Shown in pieces: positions 55,006-64,000 of a stretch of 64,000 nucleotides of DNA. The position numbers were made by a program, and so were the translations under genes. This DNA comes from Phaseolus vulgaris. Taxonomy: Eukaryota; Streptophyta; Magnoliopsida; Fabales; Fabaceae. A model generated the notes under the pieces. The model saw nothing but the letters and a program-made list of their open reading frames with translations, did not search any database and was not told where the DNA came from. The stretch is from positions 28,495,652 through 28,559,651 of the forward strand of contig NC_023750.2 of assembly GCF_000499845.2 (NCBI RefSeq), given 5' to 3'. Every line of letters starts with the position of its first letter. Position 1 is the first letter of the stretch.

Positions 55006-56783
55006 CATGGTGGCCTAAAAGAGTTAGCGAAGAAGAATATGGTGCACGGGCTACCCAACATGGACTACGAGGGAAAATTTGTGAAGAATGTGTGCTCAGC
55101 AAGCATGTGAGAACCTCGTTTCCAAAGAAGGCTCAATATTGGGCTAAGCAACCTCTCGAATTGATTCATACCGACATATGTGGACCAATTACTCCAGAGT
55201 CCTTCAGCGGTAAAAGGTATTTCATTACCTTCATTGATGATTTCTCACAGAAAACTTGGGTTTACTTTCTGAAAGAAAAATCCGAGGCATTTGAGGTGTT
55301 CAAAAAGTTCAAGGTGATGGTGGAGAGGACAACTGATAAACAGATCAAAGTTGTACGATCTGATAGAGGTGGCGAGTATACTTCAACGGCTTTCATGGAG
55401 TATTGTGAGGAGCAAGGCATAAGGCGATTTCTAACTGCACCATACACTCCTCAACAAAATGGTGTGGCCGAGAGGAAGAATCGGACCATTCTCGACATGG
55501 TTCGATCAATGCTTAAGAGCAAAAAGATGCCAAAGGAATTTTGGGCGGAAGCTGTGCAATGCGCCATCTATGTGCAAAATCGATGTCCACATGTGAAGTT
55601 AGATGATCAAACACCACAAGAGGCATGGAGCGGACAAAAGCCAACAGTTTCTCATCTCAAAGTGTTTGGTAGTGTGGCTTATGCACACGTACCAGATCAA
55701 CGAAGAACGAAGCTCGAAGACAAAAGCAAAAGGTATGTTTTTATTGGGTATGATGAGAAGACAAAAGGGTACAAGCTACTTGATCCAATAAGCAAGAAGG
55801 TGACGGTGAGTCGTGATGTGCAAATAAATGAAGCAAGCGAGTGGGATTGGAACAATTCTTCAAAGGTTATGATTGAAGTTGGAGAATCATCACCGACAAG
55901 TATAAATTCTGAAACAACCGATGATGAAGATGAACCACGACAACCTAAAATTCGAAGTTTGCATCATTTGTATGATTCGACAAATGAGGTACACCTAGTA
56001 TGTCTTTTGGCAGATGCTGAAAATATCAGCTTTGAAGAGGCACTGCGAGACAAGAAGTGGCAAACTGCCATGGATGAGGAGATTAAAGCGATTGACCGCA
56101 ACAACACATGGGAGCTAACAGAATTGCCAGAGGGAAGTCAGCCCATTGGTGTGAAGTGGATATTCAAGAAAAAGATGAATGTTCAAGGCGAGATAGAGAG
56201 GTACAAGGCGCGACTCGTTGCGAAGGGATACAAACAAAAGGAGGGAATTGACTACGATGAGGTGTTTGCTCCCGTTGTAAGAATGGAGATAATTCGATTG
56301 CTCATTTCCCAAGCGGCTCAATTTAAATGGCCAATATTTCAAATGGATGTCAAGTCGGCATTCTTGAATGGTGTGCTTGAAGAAGAAGTCTACATCGAAC
56401 AACCACCTGGGTACATGAAAATCAGAGAGGAGAAGAAGGTGCTAAAATTGAAGAAGGCACTTTACGGGTTGAAGCAAGCACCACGGGCATGGAATACTCG
56501 TATCGATACATACTTCAAGGAGAACGGGTTCAAGCAATGTCCTTACGAGCATGCTCTTTACGCAAAGAACAATGGAGGTAACATGATATTTGTTGCTCTT
56601 TATGTTGATGATCTCATTTTTATGGGTAACAATAATGATATGATAGAAGAGTTTAAGGGCACAATGAGACGGGAATTTGAGATGACAGATTTGGAATTGA
56701 TGAAGTTTTTCCTTGGCTTGGAAGTTAGACAAAAGAGACAGGTATTTTGGTATCACAGGAGACATATGCAAAGGAGATTTTGA
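55006..56783 (+). CDS. copia integrase and RT (element E, second part)
   Basis: Resumes the E polyprotein after F. Integrase: [40 protein letters not shown], then the C-terminal part [76 protein letters not shown] frameshift near 56735, just after [10 protein letters not shown], moves the end of RT and RNase H to another frame. Confidence 0.95.
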
Positions 56784-57553
56784 AGAAGTACAAGATGGAA
56801 AATTGCAACCCAGTATCAATACCAATGGAACCAGGTGCAAAACTCTCAAAGTTCGATGGAGGAGAACGTGTTGATGCAAGTAGATACCGGAGTTTGGTAG
56901 GAAGCCTTCGTTATCTCACATGCACAAGGCCGGATCTTTCATTAAGTGTCGGCATCATAAGTCGATTCATGGAGGAACCAGTTTACTCACATTGGAAGGC
57001 GTTGAAGCGAGTCCTACGGTACATCCAAGGTACTGTATCACTTGGATTGTTCTACTCAAAAGCAAAAGATTACAAGTTGGTGGGTTACTCTGACAGTGAT
57101 TGGTGTGGAGACATAGATGATCGGAAATGTACATCGGGATATGTATTCTTTATGGGCAACACAACATTTTCTTGGCTTTCAAAGAAGCAACCGATCGTGA
57201 CGCTATCAACGTGTGAAGCTGAATATGTGGCAGCATCTTGGTGTGTATGTCATGCGATATGGCTGAGAAACTTGTTGAGTAAGATGGAGCTAAAACAACT
57301 AGATGCAACTGTGATTCAAGTTGACAACAAATCAGCAAATGAGTTGGCAAAGAACCCAGTGAACCATGAAAGAAGCAAACACATTGACGTTCGTTTTCAC
57401 TTTATCCGTGATCATGTGAAGAAAGGAAGTGTGGAATTGGTGCATGTGGCGAGTCAGGATCAAGTTGTGGATATCTTCACAAAACCGCTACCGAAAGTAT
57501 TTTTCGACAAATACAAGAAGATGATTGGCATGATGGATGGTAGAAACATTTAA
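56747..57553 (+). pseudogene. copia RT end and RNase H (element E, frame-shifted)
   Basis: In the new frame, [18 protein letters not shown] and YRSLVGSLRYLTCTRPDLS complete RT. RNase H follows: GYSDSDWCGDIDDRKCTSG, STCEAEYVAAS, VDNKSANELAKNPV and IFTKPLPK. The stop is at 57551, 17 bp before the LTR-proximal purine tract. Confidence 0.93.
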
Positions 57554-57569
57554 GTTTATGGGGGAGTTT

Positions 57570-57872
57570 TGTTGAATAAACTTTAAATGTTAGTTTGTGG
57601 GTTTTAAAATTAGAAGTTACTAGAATATTATAGAATGAGGGTTTGGATAGGTGAAAGGTCAAAAGTTGTAAGTGGGATTTTAATTATGGTGTTAGTGGGA
57701 TTTTAAGGTCATAATGTAGATCTTTCTAGAAGAGCTTCCTAAAGCCTATAAAAAGGATGCTCTCTCATTTGTAAGAAGCACCACAGAAAGAAATACAATA
57801 GAGAGAATTACAAAGAACAGTGTTTCTTTTAGAGAGAATTTAAAGAGTGAGTGAGTGTCTGTATTTTTTTCA
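57570..57872 (+). repeat. 3' LTR of element E
   Basis: 303 bp; differs from the 5' LTR at one G/A (position 54 of the LTR) and one T/A near the end. Confidence 0.95.
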
Positions 57873-57877
57873 TATCA

Positions 57878-58133
57878 CATATATGATGTAAATAATGTAT
57901 GAAATTAGATCACACATATTTTAGAAATATTCAATGGTGAGCATATGATTATTTAAATTATGATTACCTAGCCTTATAGCCTTAGGAAAGAACATAAGCA
58001 CAAGATTATTTATTACGTAATCCTTTTGAAAATGAATAAGTTAAGTTAAAATATAGATTTAAGTATCATTGCCTATTGATGGATAGTCAATGGTTATCAC
58101 TTATTATGAATCTTCAATTTTCTCTCAATCTAG
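57878..58133 (+). other. Probable intron end of the GST gene
   Basis: AT-rich, ending in a pyrimidine-rich tract and the acceptor CTCTCAATCTAG before the GST exon. The donor is not visible. Confidence 0.6.
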
Positions 58134-58487
58134 TGTATACCTGCAATAATAAAAGCTGCATTTACTGCAAACGAGGAGGAACGAGAGAAAGGCACTGAGG
58201 AATCACTTGATGCTCTTCAGATTCTCGAGGATGAACTGAAACAAAAGTTCTTTGGAGGAGAGAGTATTGGCCTAGTGGACATAGCCGCAGGCTTCATAGC
58301 TTTCTGGCTCCCTGCGATTGAAGAGGCTGTGGGTTTGAAACTGCTAGTCTCTCAGAAGTTTCCAAAGCTTTCCAAATGGAGTGAAGAATACACCAACCAT
58401 CCTGTTGTCAAAGAGAGCCTGCCCCAAAGAGAGAGAGTTGTGGGCTTTTTCAAAGCTCGATATGCATCCATCATTGCTTCCAAATAG
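58134..58487 (+). CDS. Tau-class glutathione S-transferase, last exon
   Basis: The frame after the AG acceptor at 58132-58133 gives 117 codons and a TAG stop. The sequence starts CIPAIIKAAFTANEEEREKG, then SLDALQILEDELK, FFGGESIGLVDIAAGFIAFW, FPKLSKWSEEYTNHPVVKES and FFKARYASI. This is the all-helical C-terminal domain of plant tau GSTs, including the conserved GLVDI segment after the intron position shared by the family. These soluble enzymes conjugate glutathione to electrophiles such as herbicides and stress products. No first exon (thioredoxin-like domain with catalytic Ser) exists in the window. Either it lies beyond the nested elements or this is a stranded fragment. The exon has no stops or frameshifts. 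Confidence 0.9.
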   Translation, partial: CIPAIIKAAFTANEEEREKGTEESLDALQILEDELKQKFFGGESIGLVDIAAGFIAFWLPAIEEAVGLKLLVSQKFPKLSKWSEEYTNHPVVKESLPQRERVVGFFKARYASIIASK

Positions 58488-58799
58488 GGTATTTATAAGT
58501 CTCACTGAGACTCGTGAGTCATGGTTTACGGATAAAAAGAAGCTAGCAACACTTTTTTTTTGTACTTTTACAACACTTCTTTTTGCGTCTACTTTAACCT
58601 CAATTCACCCAAAGGTTTTAAATAAAAAGTTGTTAGCATTCTACTTTGGGTGGCTTCATTAAAGGTCTTCACGCTGTAATTTCTTGTAAAATTCTAGTGT
58701 GATGTGTTACCTTTGAAATTTAAGTTCTTGTATTGGCTTCTTCTATTACAAAGTATTCTGTTGGCTTCATTAAATTCTAAATTGTCTAAATTCTAAATT
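58488..58799 (+). other. GST 3' untranslated/downstream region
   Basis: No ORF. AATAAA at 58621-58626 is a plausible poly(A) signal. It ends at the element G duplication ATTTT. Confidence 0.55.
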
Positions 58800-58804
58800 A
58801 TTTT

Positions 58805-59258
58805 TGTACCGGTAGGCACCGGACGAATGCACATGACCGACCGACCGAATGCACAATAAATGTAAGGGCATTTATGTGACAAGCTAAGGTGGTTAAGATA
58901 CACCTTCGAAGAATAAGGAATATGCGTTTTAAGAAGATATGTTCCCCGGGTATTCCGGAGCACGACTGGCAAGACATATCCATAACCACCCTGAGCCCAA
59001 GGGATAGAAAGCCCATTAGGCAATCCTATAAATACTGTGCTCAAGCCAGAGAAAGGTACGTTTTCATTCACTTACGAAACCGCGCTTAGAATCTCATACT
59101 TACTTGAGCGTCGGAGTGCCTTCGCAGGTACCCTCCCCCGCCCGACCGAAGTAGACACCAAGAAGGAACGACCGACTGAAGGAGAAGAAGATCGACACGT
59201 CAGCAATCTCATTACGTCAACCGACCGTGCCTGGGCCCCATTTCTCCAAACAGGTACA
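58805..59258 (+). repeat. 5' LTR of element G
   Basis: TGTACCGGTAGG to CAGGTACA; TATA box CTATAAATAC at about 59027. Confidence 0.95.
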
Positions 59259-59260
59259 AT

Positions 59261-59278
59261 TGGCGCCCACCGTGGGGC
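59261..59278 (+). promoter_or_regulatory. Primer-binding site of element G
   Basis: TGGCGCCCACCGTGGGGC two bases after the LTR, the Tat/Athila-type site, not the Met type. Confidence 0.8.
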
Positions 59279-59309
59279 CGAGGCAAGATTTCAATTTTTA
59301 AAGCTATAA

Positions 59310-59830
59310 TGGTTGCAACAAGGAACAACAACGACGCTATGGCAGAACAGATGACTATGATTCAAACCTCAGATAACCACAGATAACAATGTGTGGTGTA
59401 AAGTATTCCCCACGTCGCTCCAGGGAGAACCTCTTACTTGGTTTACAGAGCTGTCTCCGAATTCCATTGACGACTTCGACGTCTTAGCCGTAAAATTCTC
59501 TACTCAGTATGCCACCAGCCGACCGCATCACATGTCCTCCATGTCTCTCCTAGCGGTACAACAAGAAAAAGGTGAATCTCTCAACCTTTTTAGATAGGTT
59601 CAACAAAGCATGTATGAACATCCGAGGGCTCAAGCAGGAAGTTGCATTGCACCATTTGGTCTCGGCCATCCGGCCGAGCCGTTTTACTGAGTCTCATCAA
59701 GAAGTCGCCTCAAGACATGGAAGACCTTCGAACTCGAGCAACCAAATTCATGCAAATCGTGGAACACATTGATTACCACCAACGGTTCAAAGCCGTCGGA
59801 TCCGGAGTCCTCAAAGACCAAACCCCGAGC
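59310..59830 (+). pseudogene. Tat-type gag remnant (element G)
   Basis: Starts near MVATRNNNDAMAEQM. The gag domain follows: FPTSLQGEPLTWFTELSP, FSTQYATSRPHHMS, QQEKGESLNLF. Frameshifts near 59590 and 59690. The later part DMEDLRTRATKFMQI is typical of Tat gag. Too broken to make a capsid. Confidence 0.8.
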
Positions 59831-59877
59831 AAAGAAAGAGAAGTCGAGACCGAACGAACCGTCCGAACCACTCCAAG

Positions 59878-60087
59878 GTCAAACCAAGACTGTTCCACAA
59901 AGGCGACTTAGTATGGCGAATGCGAAGTAGCACCCGGAAGGAAGGAGGCAAATTTTCTAGCAATTGGGAAGGACCATTCCGCATAGCAGACACAGCAGCC
60001 GGTGGAGCCTATTATTTAGAACATTTGTCTGGGAAGGACATACCGAGAACGTGGAATGCCACGAATCTCAAATTTTATTACAGTTGA
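59878..60087 (+). pseudogene. Integrase C-terminal fragment (element G)
   Basis: A frame reading RLFHKGDLVWRMRSS, NWEGPFRIADTAAGGAYYLE and WNATNLKFYYS with stop TGA at 60085-60087 is the C-terminal end of Tat integrase. It is joined to gag by a deletion of protease, RT, RNase H and the integrase core (about 59830-59878). Confidence 0.8.
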
Positions 60088-60218
60088 ACTTAATGAAAGT
60101 GTACTCTTTCCTCACTCAGTCGGTTTTTCCCTAAGGAGGGTTTACTACCGAGAAGGTTTTAACGAGGCACTATAAATCAAAATCCAAGTCCCCTATTCCT
60201 TTTATTACTCTCAATTTA

Positions 60219-61180
60219 TGCCTCGTTCGGCATTCGCATTATTACTAACGTAATCAGAATTATTTATGCCTCGTTCGGCATCAGAATTATCTTATTACTT
60301 TAATGTAATCAGAATTATTTATGCCTCGTTCGGCATCAGAATTCGGCATCAGAATTATCATTATTACTAACGTAATCAGAATTATTTATGCCTCGTTCGG
60401 CATCAGAATTATCTTATTACTTTAATGTAATCAGAATTATTTATGCCTCGTTCGGCATCAGAATTATCTTATTACTTTAATGTAATCAGAATTATTTATG
60501 CCTCGTTCGGCATCAGAATTCGGCATCAGAATTATCTTATTACTTTAATGTAATCAGAATTATTTATGCCTCGTTCGGCATCAGAATTATCTTATTACTT
60601 TAATGTAATCAAAATTATTTATGCCTCGTTCGGCATCCGAATTATCTTATTACTTTAATGTAATCAGAATTATTTATGCCTCGTTCGGCATCAGAATTAT
60701 CTTATTTTAACGTAATCGGAATTATTTATGCCTCGTTCGGCATAAGAATTATCTTATTACTTTAATGTAATCAGAATTATTTATGCCTCGTTCGGCATCA
60801 GAATTATCTTATTTTAACGTAATTGGAATTATTTATGCCTCTTTCGGGATCAGAATTATCTTATTACTTTAATGTAATCATAATTATCTATGCCTCGTTC
60901 GGCACCCGAATTATCTTATTACTTTAACGTAATCAGAATTATTTATGCCTCGTCCGGCATCAGAATTATCTTATTACTTTAACGTAATCGGAATTATCTA
61001 TGCCTCGTTCGGCATCAAAATTATCTTATTACTTTAATGTAATCAGAATTATCTATGTCTCGTTCGGCACCCGAATTATCTTATTATACCATAATTGGAA
61101 TTATTTGTGTCTCGTTCGGCATCCGCATTACCTTATTTTTTCGAAAATCGAAATTACCTATGCCTCGTTCGGCACCCGAA
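60219..61180 (+). repeat. About 55-bp tandem array in element G, 18 copies
   Basis: The anchor TGCCTCGTTCGGCA (or a near variant) starts at 60219, 60267, 60322, 60389, 60444, 60499, 60567, 60622, 60677, 60729, 60784, 60836, 60891, 60946, 61001, 61056, 61108 and 61161. Spacing is mostly 52-55 bp, with two units of 67-68. Each unit has two short inverted repeats, TGCC/GGCA and ATTAC/GTAAT. Confidence 0.95.
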
Positions 61181-61317
61181 TTCGTAAATCATTACTTGTA
61201 TAAATCAAACCACGTTTAGAAATTATCGTTCGGCTTACGCACTACAAATATTAGCTGAAATTATAAAATATTCAAAATGCAAGTGTGTATTGCCCACATG
61301 TCGGGTCCAACAATTTT

Positions 61318-61553
61318 CTATGGCACATTGTTCATTAACTCTTCAAAAGAGGTGTCCGACTGTGGGCCAGGGGTCTCCGCCTCGGCCTCCTCATCTAAAT
61401 TATCATCGGGGTTGGCCGGCACCAGCTTTCCATCAACTACTATTTTTTCTATGTCGTACCGGTCGTCCTCCAGGGGTGCTCCATGCAGGCAGCCCGCTTT
61501 TCCGATGCCTAACCGAAAATATTCTTCGCTAATGCGAACGTCCCGTCATTCCG
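61318..61553 (-). pseudogene. Antisense ORF fragment in element G
   Basis: The minus strand has an open frame of about 77 codons with no ATG, from a stop near 61555 to TAG at 61318-61320. It includes EEYFRLGIGKAGCLHGAPL, EDDRYDIEKIVVDGKLVP and an acidic end EEAEAETPGPQSD. Composition is protein-like. Some Tat-lineage elements carry antisense ORFs between pol and the 3' LTR, which fits the position. Function unknown. Confidence 0.5.
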
Positions 61554-61637
61554 TTAAATTTAATGTCTGACACCTCAAAAGGCACAACAATCATTACGAC
61601 TCTTCGGCTTTTATTCACCTCGAGCCTGGGGGGCAAG

Positions 61638-62090
61638 TGTACCGGTAGGCACCGGACGAATGCACATGACCGACCGACCGAATGCACAATAAATGTAAGG
61701 GCATTTATGTGACAAGCTAAGGTGGTTAAGATACACCTCCGAAGAATAAGGAATATGCGTTTTAAGAAGATATGTTCCCCGGGTATTCCGGAGCACGACT
61801 GGCAAGACATATCCATAACCACCCTGAGCCCAAGGGATAGAAAGCCCATTAGGCAATCCTATAAATACTGTGCTCAAGCCAGAGAAAGGTACGTTTTCAT
61901 TCACTTACGAAACCGCGCTTAGAATCTCATACTTACTTGAGCGTCGGAGTGCCTTCGCAGGTACCCTCCCCCGCCCGACCGAAGTAGACACCAAGAAGGA
62001 ACGACCGACTGAAGGAGAAGAAGATCGACACGTCAGCAATCTCATTACGTCAACCGACCGTGCCTGGCCCCATTTCTCCAAACAGGTACA
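61638..62090 (+). repeat. 3' LTR of element G
   Basis: 453 bp, preceded by the purine tract; one C/T change and a 1-bp deletion relative to the 5' LTR. Confidence 0.95.
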
Positions 62091-62095
62091 ATTTT

Positions 62096-63946
62096 TATTT
62101 GCCTTAAATTCAACAAATCTGCCCCAATGTGACGTTCTTTAGTGATAGCAGTTGCTACCACAATCCTTTTCGGTTTTCTTTTTGGAATGCAAAAAGGTTG
62201 GAGACTTCAAACATAATGTATATGATTGTTTCAAAAGAAAATGTCTACTTTTTATCCTTTAAAAATTAAATTGTCAAAATGTTTTGAATTTGAAGATTGT
62301 GTCAAAGAAGACAAATGATCCTGCATGTGATCATTTTTCATTTTGTTTTTATTTTTATTTTTCATTATTTTTTACTCAGCAATATACCATGAATTTGGTA
62401 ACATTGAAATGGAAAATAGTTAAATTTAAATTTATTGTAGTGTAATTTTTTCAATTTTTTAAAAATTCCTTTTAAAGGAAAAGAGAACGTTATGGAATGA
62501 AATATAAATGCATGTCAAGATGTATGATATGCATGAAATAACTATACGTATGCATGTGACAACCTATGGATGTATTATGCAAACGATGATAAGGACTTCT
62601 TATTTGCATGCAATATTAGTTTGGTCGGATATTGATTTCAAACATGGTATTGCTTTAATAAACAAATATCTCTATAAATAAGTTAAGGAGGTAGGTTCAA
62701 TTAACTTTTCCCGAAAGGTAAATCAATTAATATTGTACTGTAATGATTTTAGAAGTTAAAAAAAAACTTTTATCCAACTTAAAGGTAAGAATTTATTTTC
62801 ACTCGTCACAAAAATTTAATTTAATTTATTTTCTTGTTTTTATTTATCAGTTCATTTTAGTCTGGGCTTTTACATTTCTTGTTCCCATAATTGTTCTTTT
62901 CTAAAATAATTGTTTGAAATATAGTTGGAAATTGTTCATTATAAAATAATTGTTTAAATTAGAGATGAATATTGTAAGTGTACCATCATCACAAATCTAT
63001 TAATTTACTATAAGTAGAGAGAGAATATCTATAAAATATTTAGCATTTCAAAACGTACAACTTAAATAAATATAAAATTTATTTAAATATAATTTTTACA
63101 AAGGCAGAGTCAAAATAAAATCTTATTTACATTACGTCATTGATGAATGAAGACAAAATGCAACTAACAATGTGACTCAAATGATCAAATCACAATAAAA
63201 ACTAATGCATGTTTGTACCTCATGAGATACTTAATCCTGATACGTGGATGTAAATGTGATACACTTATTTTTTTTATTTTTTTTCAAAGAATTAAAGAAA
63301 TTAAATTAAATGAGATACTTTAGAAGTGTTCCAACCCTTATACAAACACATCCAAAACTAGACTAAGATACTTGTAAAAATCGATCCTATTACGGTGTCA
63401 TGCAAAAACCCTGTTTAAAACTTCTTACAAAGCCTATGCTACTAAACAAAACCTAAGCATGATAGCAGCATAACCAATCACTAAATCAGAACCCCAAAAA
63501 ACTTTCTTACTATATGCTCAGGCTCTTACATACTCCAACAGAAAATGCTTTGTACAACAACACAATGTTATCAAAGATTTCCACGTGTAACCAAATAACC
63601 TATCATAACACCTACTTGAATAAAATCATCACCAATAGCAATGGTGCCAGGCATAAAAGCCACAAAAAATTGTCTTGGCTTTATCTAACTTCAGAAGGAT
63701 TTCAATAACCTCCTTCCATCTTTTCAACCCCAAAGTAATTTACTTGTTTTAATCTTCACATTCCTTGAATGATAACATCTTCGAACCACCACTTACTCAT
63801 CCATCTACCTTTCGAGATCTTTTCACTCTTCATTCTCCTTTTACAGGATTAATACCCTGCTCCCTGCCAGCTGTACCTGCACCAATAAAACCACCTTCCC
63901 CACCTCTCAAACTAAAACAAAGAGACAATACAAACCATAACCTTGG
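62096..63946. other. AT-rich intergenic DNA
   Basis: No ORF, RNA gene or repeat can be supported. The short ORF at 63514-63708 has no recognisable features. Confidence 0.6.
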
Positions 63947-64000
63947 TGATGGATATCCACTAGGAGAGGATTTTATTAATGAAGGAAGAGGATTTTCACC
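63947..64000 (+). mobile_element. Start of a gypsy LTR, cut by window end
   Basis: TGATGGATATCC, then ATTAATGAAGGAAGAGG and TTCACC, matches the first ~55 bp of the 1306-2384 LTR (TGATGAGAGTC, then ATTGATGAAGGAAGAGG and TTCACC). Confidence 0.7.

Larger units (their letters stand above)
49764..57872 (+). mobile_element. Ty1/copia (Tork/TNT-like) retrotransposon E, young
   Basis: Complete ends with duplication TATCA (49759-49763 and 57873-57877). LTRs 49764-50066 and 57570-57872, both 303 bp, differ at two bases by eye. Primer site TGGTATCAGAGC at 50070-50081 and purine tract TATGGGGGAGTTT before the 3' LTR. One large gag-pol frame is interrupted by gypsy F and by one frameshift near 56735. Confidence 0.96.
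58805..62090 (+). mobile_element. Non-autonomous Tat-type gypsy element G, very young
   Basis: Complete ends with duplication ATTTT (58800-58804 and 62091-62095). LTRs 58805-59258 (454 bp) and 61638-62090 (453 bp) differ by one substitution and one 1-bp indel. Inside: primer site, gag remnant fused to the last codons of integrase, an 18-copy tandem array, an antisense ORF, and a purine tract (TGGGGGGCAAG). Protease, RT and RNase H are absent, so it depends on partner elements. Confidence 0.95.

Noticed and set aside
60219..61180. Regular repeat-spacer pattern resembling a CRISPR array.
   Set aside because: The spacers are themselves repeated, the unit is about 55 bp throughout, and it lies inside an LTR retrotransposon of a plant.
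63514..63708. 64-codon ORF in the right-hand AT-rich region.
   Set aside because: No recognisable motif, no codon bias and no neighbouring exon; most likely chance.

Overview
The window is plant nuclear DNA, almost certainly from a dicot and probably a legume (Phaseoleae-like; inferred from the style of the retroelement families and a tau-class glutathione S-transferase exon). It is a nest of transposable elements inserted into one another. The only convincing host gene is the last exon of a tau-class GST (58134-58487). No rRNA, functional tRNA gene, CRISPR array or operon is present.

Layout. 1-223: 3' end of a CACTA transposon. 224-751: minus-strand copia-like LTR fragment. 752-12745: an old CACTA transposon (5' end with 90-bp subterminal repeats; TNP2-type transposase remnant at 11665-12340). 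It is split by a solo gypsy LTR (1306-2384, target duplication ACTGC) and by a solo Sirevirus-like copia LTR (2597-3566 plus 10584-10668). That second LTR is itself split by gypsy element A (3567-10583, duplication CTACT), which carries another copia solo LTR (5966-7553, duplication TCTTA). 12746-14655 (element H, plus) and 14656-33406 (element K, minus) are two Tat-lineage gypsy remnants joined head to head. K contains two Sirevirus-like copia elements: I (15548-22373) and J (24705-31053, duplication AAGAC; J has an extra env-like ORF after pol). K sits in the gag of another gypsy element, M (33407-36487), which also holds a solo Tat-type LTR (34516-35664).

36488-49763: an old Tat-like LTR is split by solo gypsy LTR N (37577-48910, duplication CCTGA). 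N is split by truncated copia element C (about 39241-48731) and an inverted-repeat/AT-microsatellite block. C's gag is split by gypsy element B (40884-46934, duplication AGAAG). 49764-57872: young Tork/TNT-like copia element E (duplication TATCA, two LTR differences in 303 bp), whose pol is split by deleted gypsy element F (51575-55000, duplication TACAT). 58134-58487: GST exon. 58805-62090: very young non-autonomous Tat-type element G (duplication ATTTT) with an 18-copy ~55-bp tandem array and an antisense ORF. 62096-63946: AT-rich intergenic DNA. 63947-64000: start of another gypsy LTR.

The elements make up retrotransposition modules (gag, protease, integrase, reverse transcriptase, RNase H), but most copies are broken. 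A keeps gag-protease, B keeps gag-protease-RT, F keeps RNase H-integrase. The most unusual signal is in the Sirevirus-like families: pairs of a short quasi-palindromic motif spaced at exactly 20 or 21 bp, repeated through LTRs, leaders and even coding linkers.
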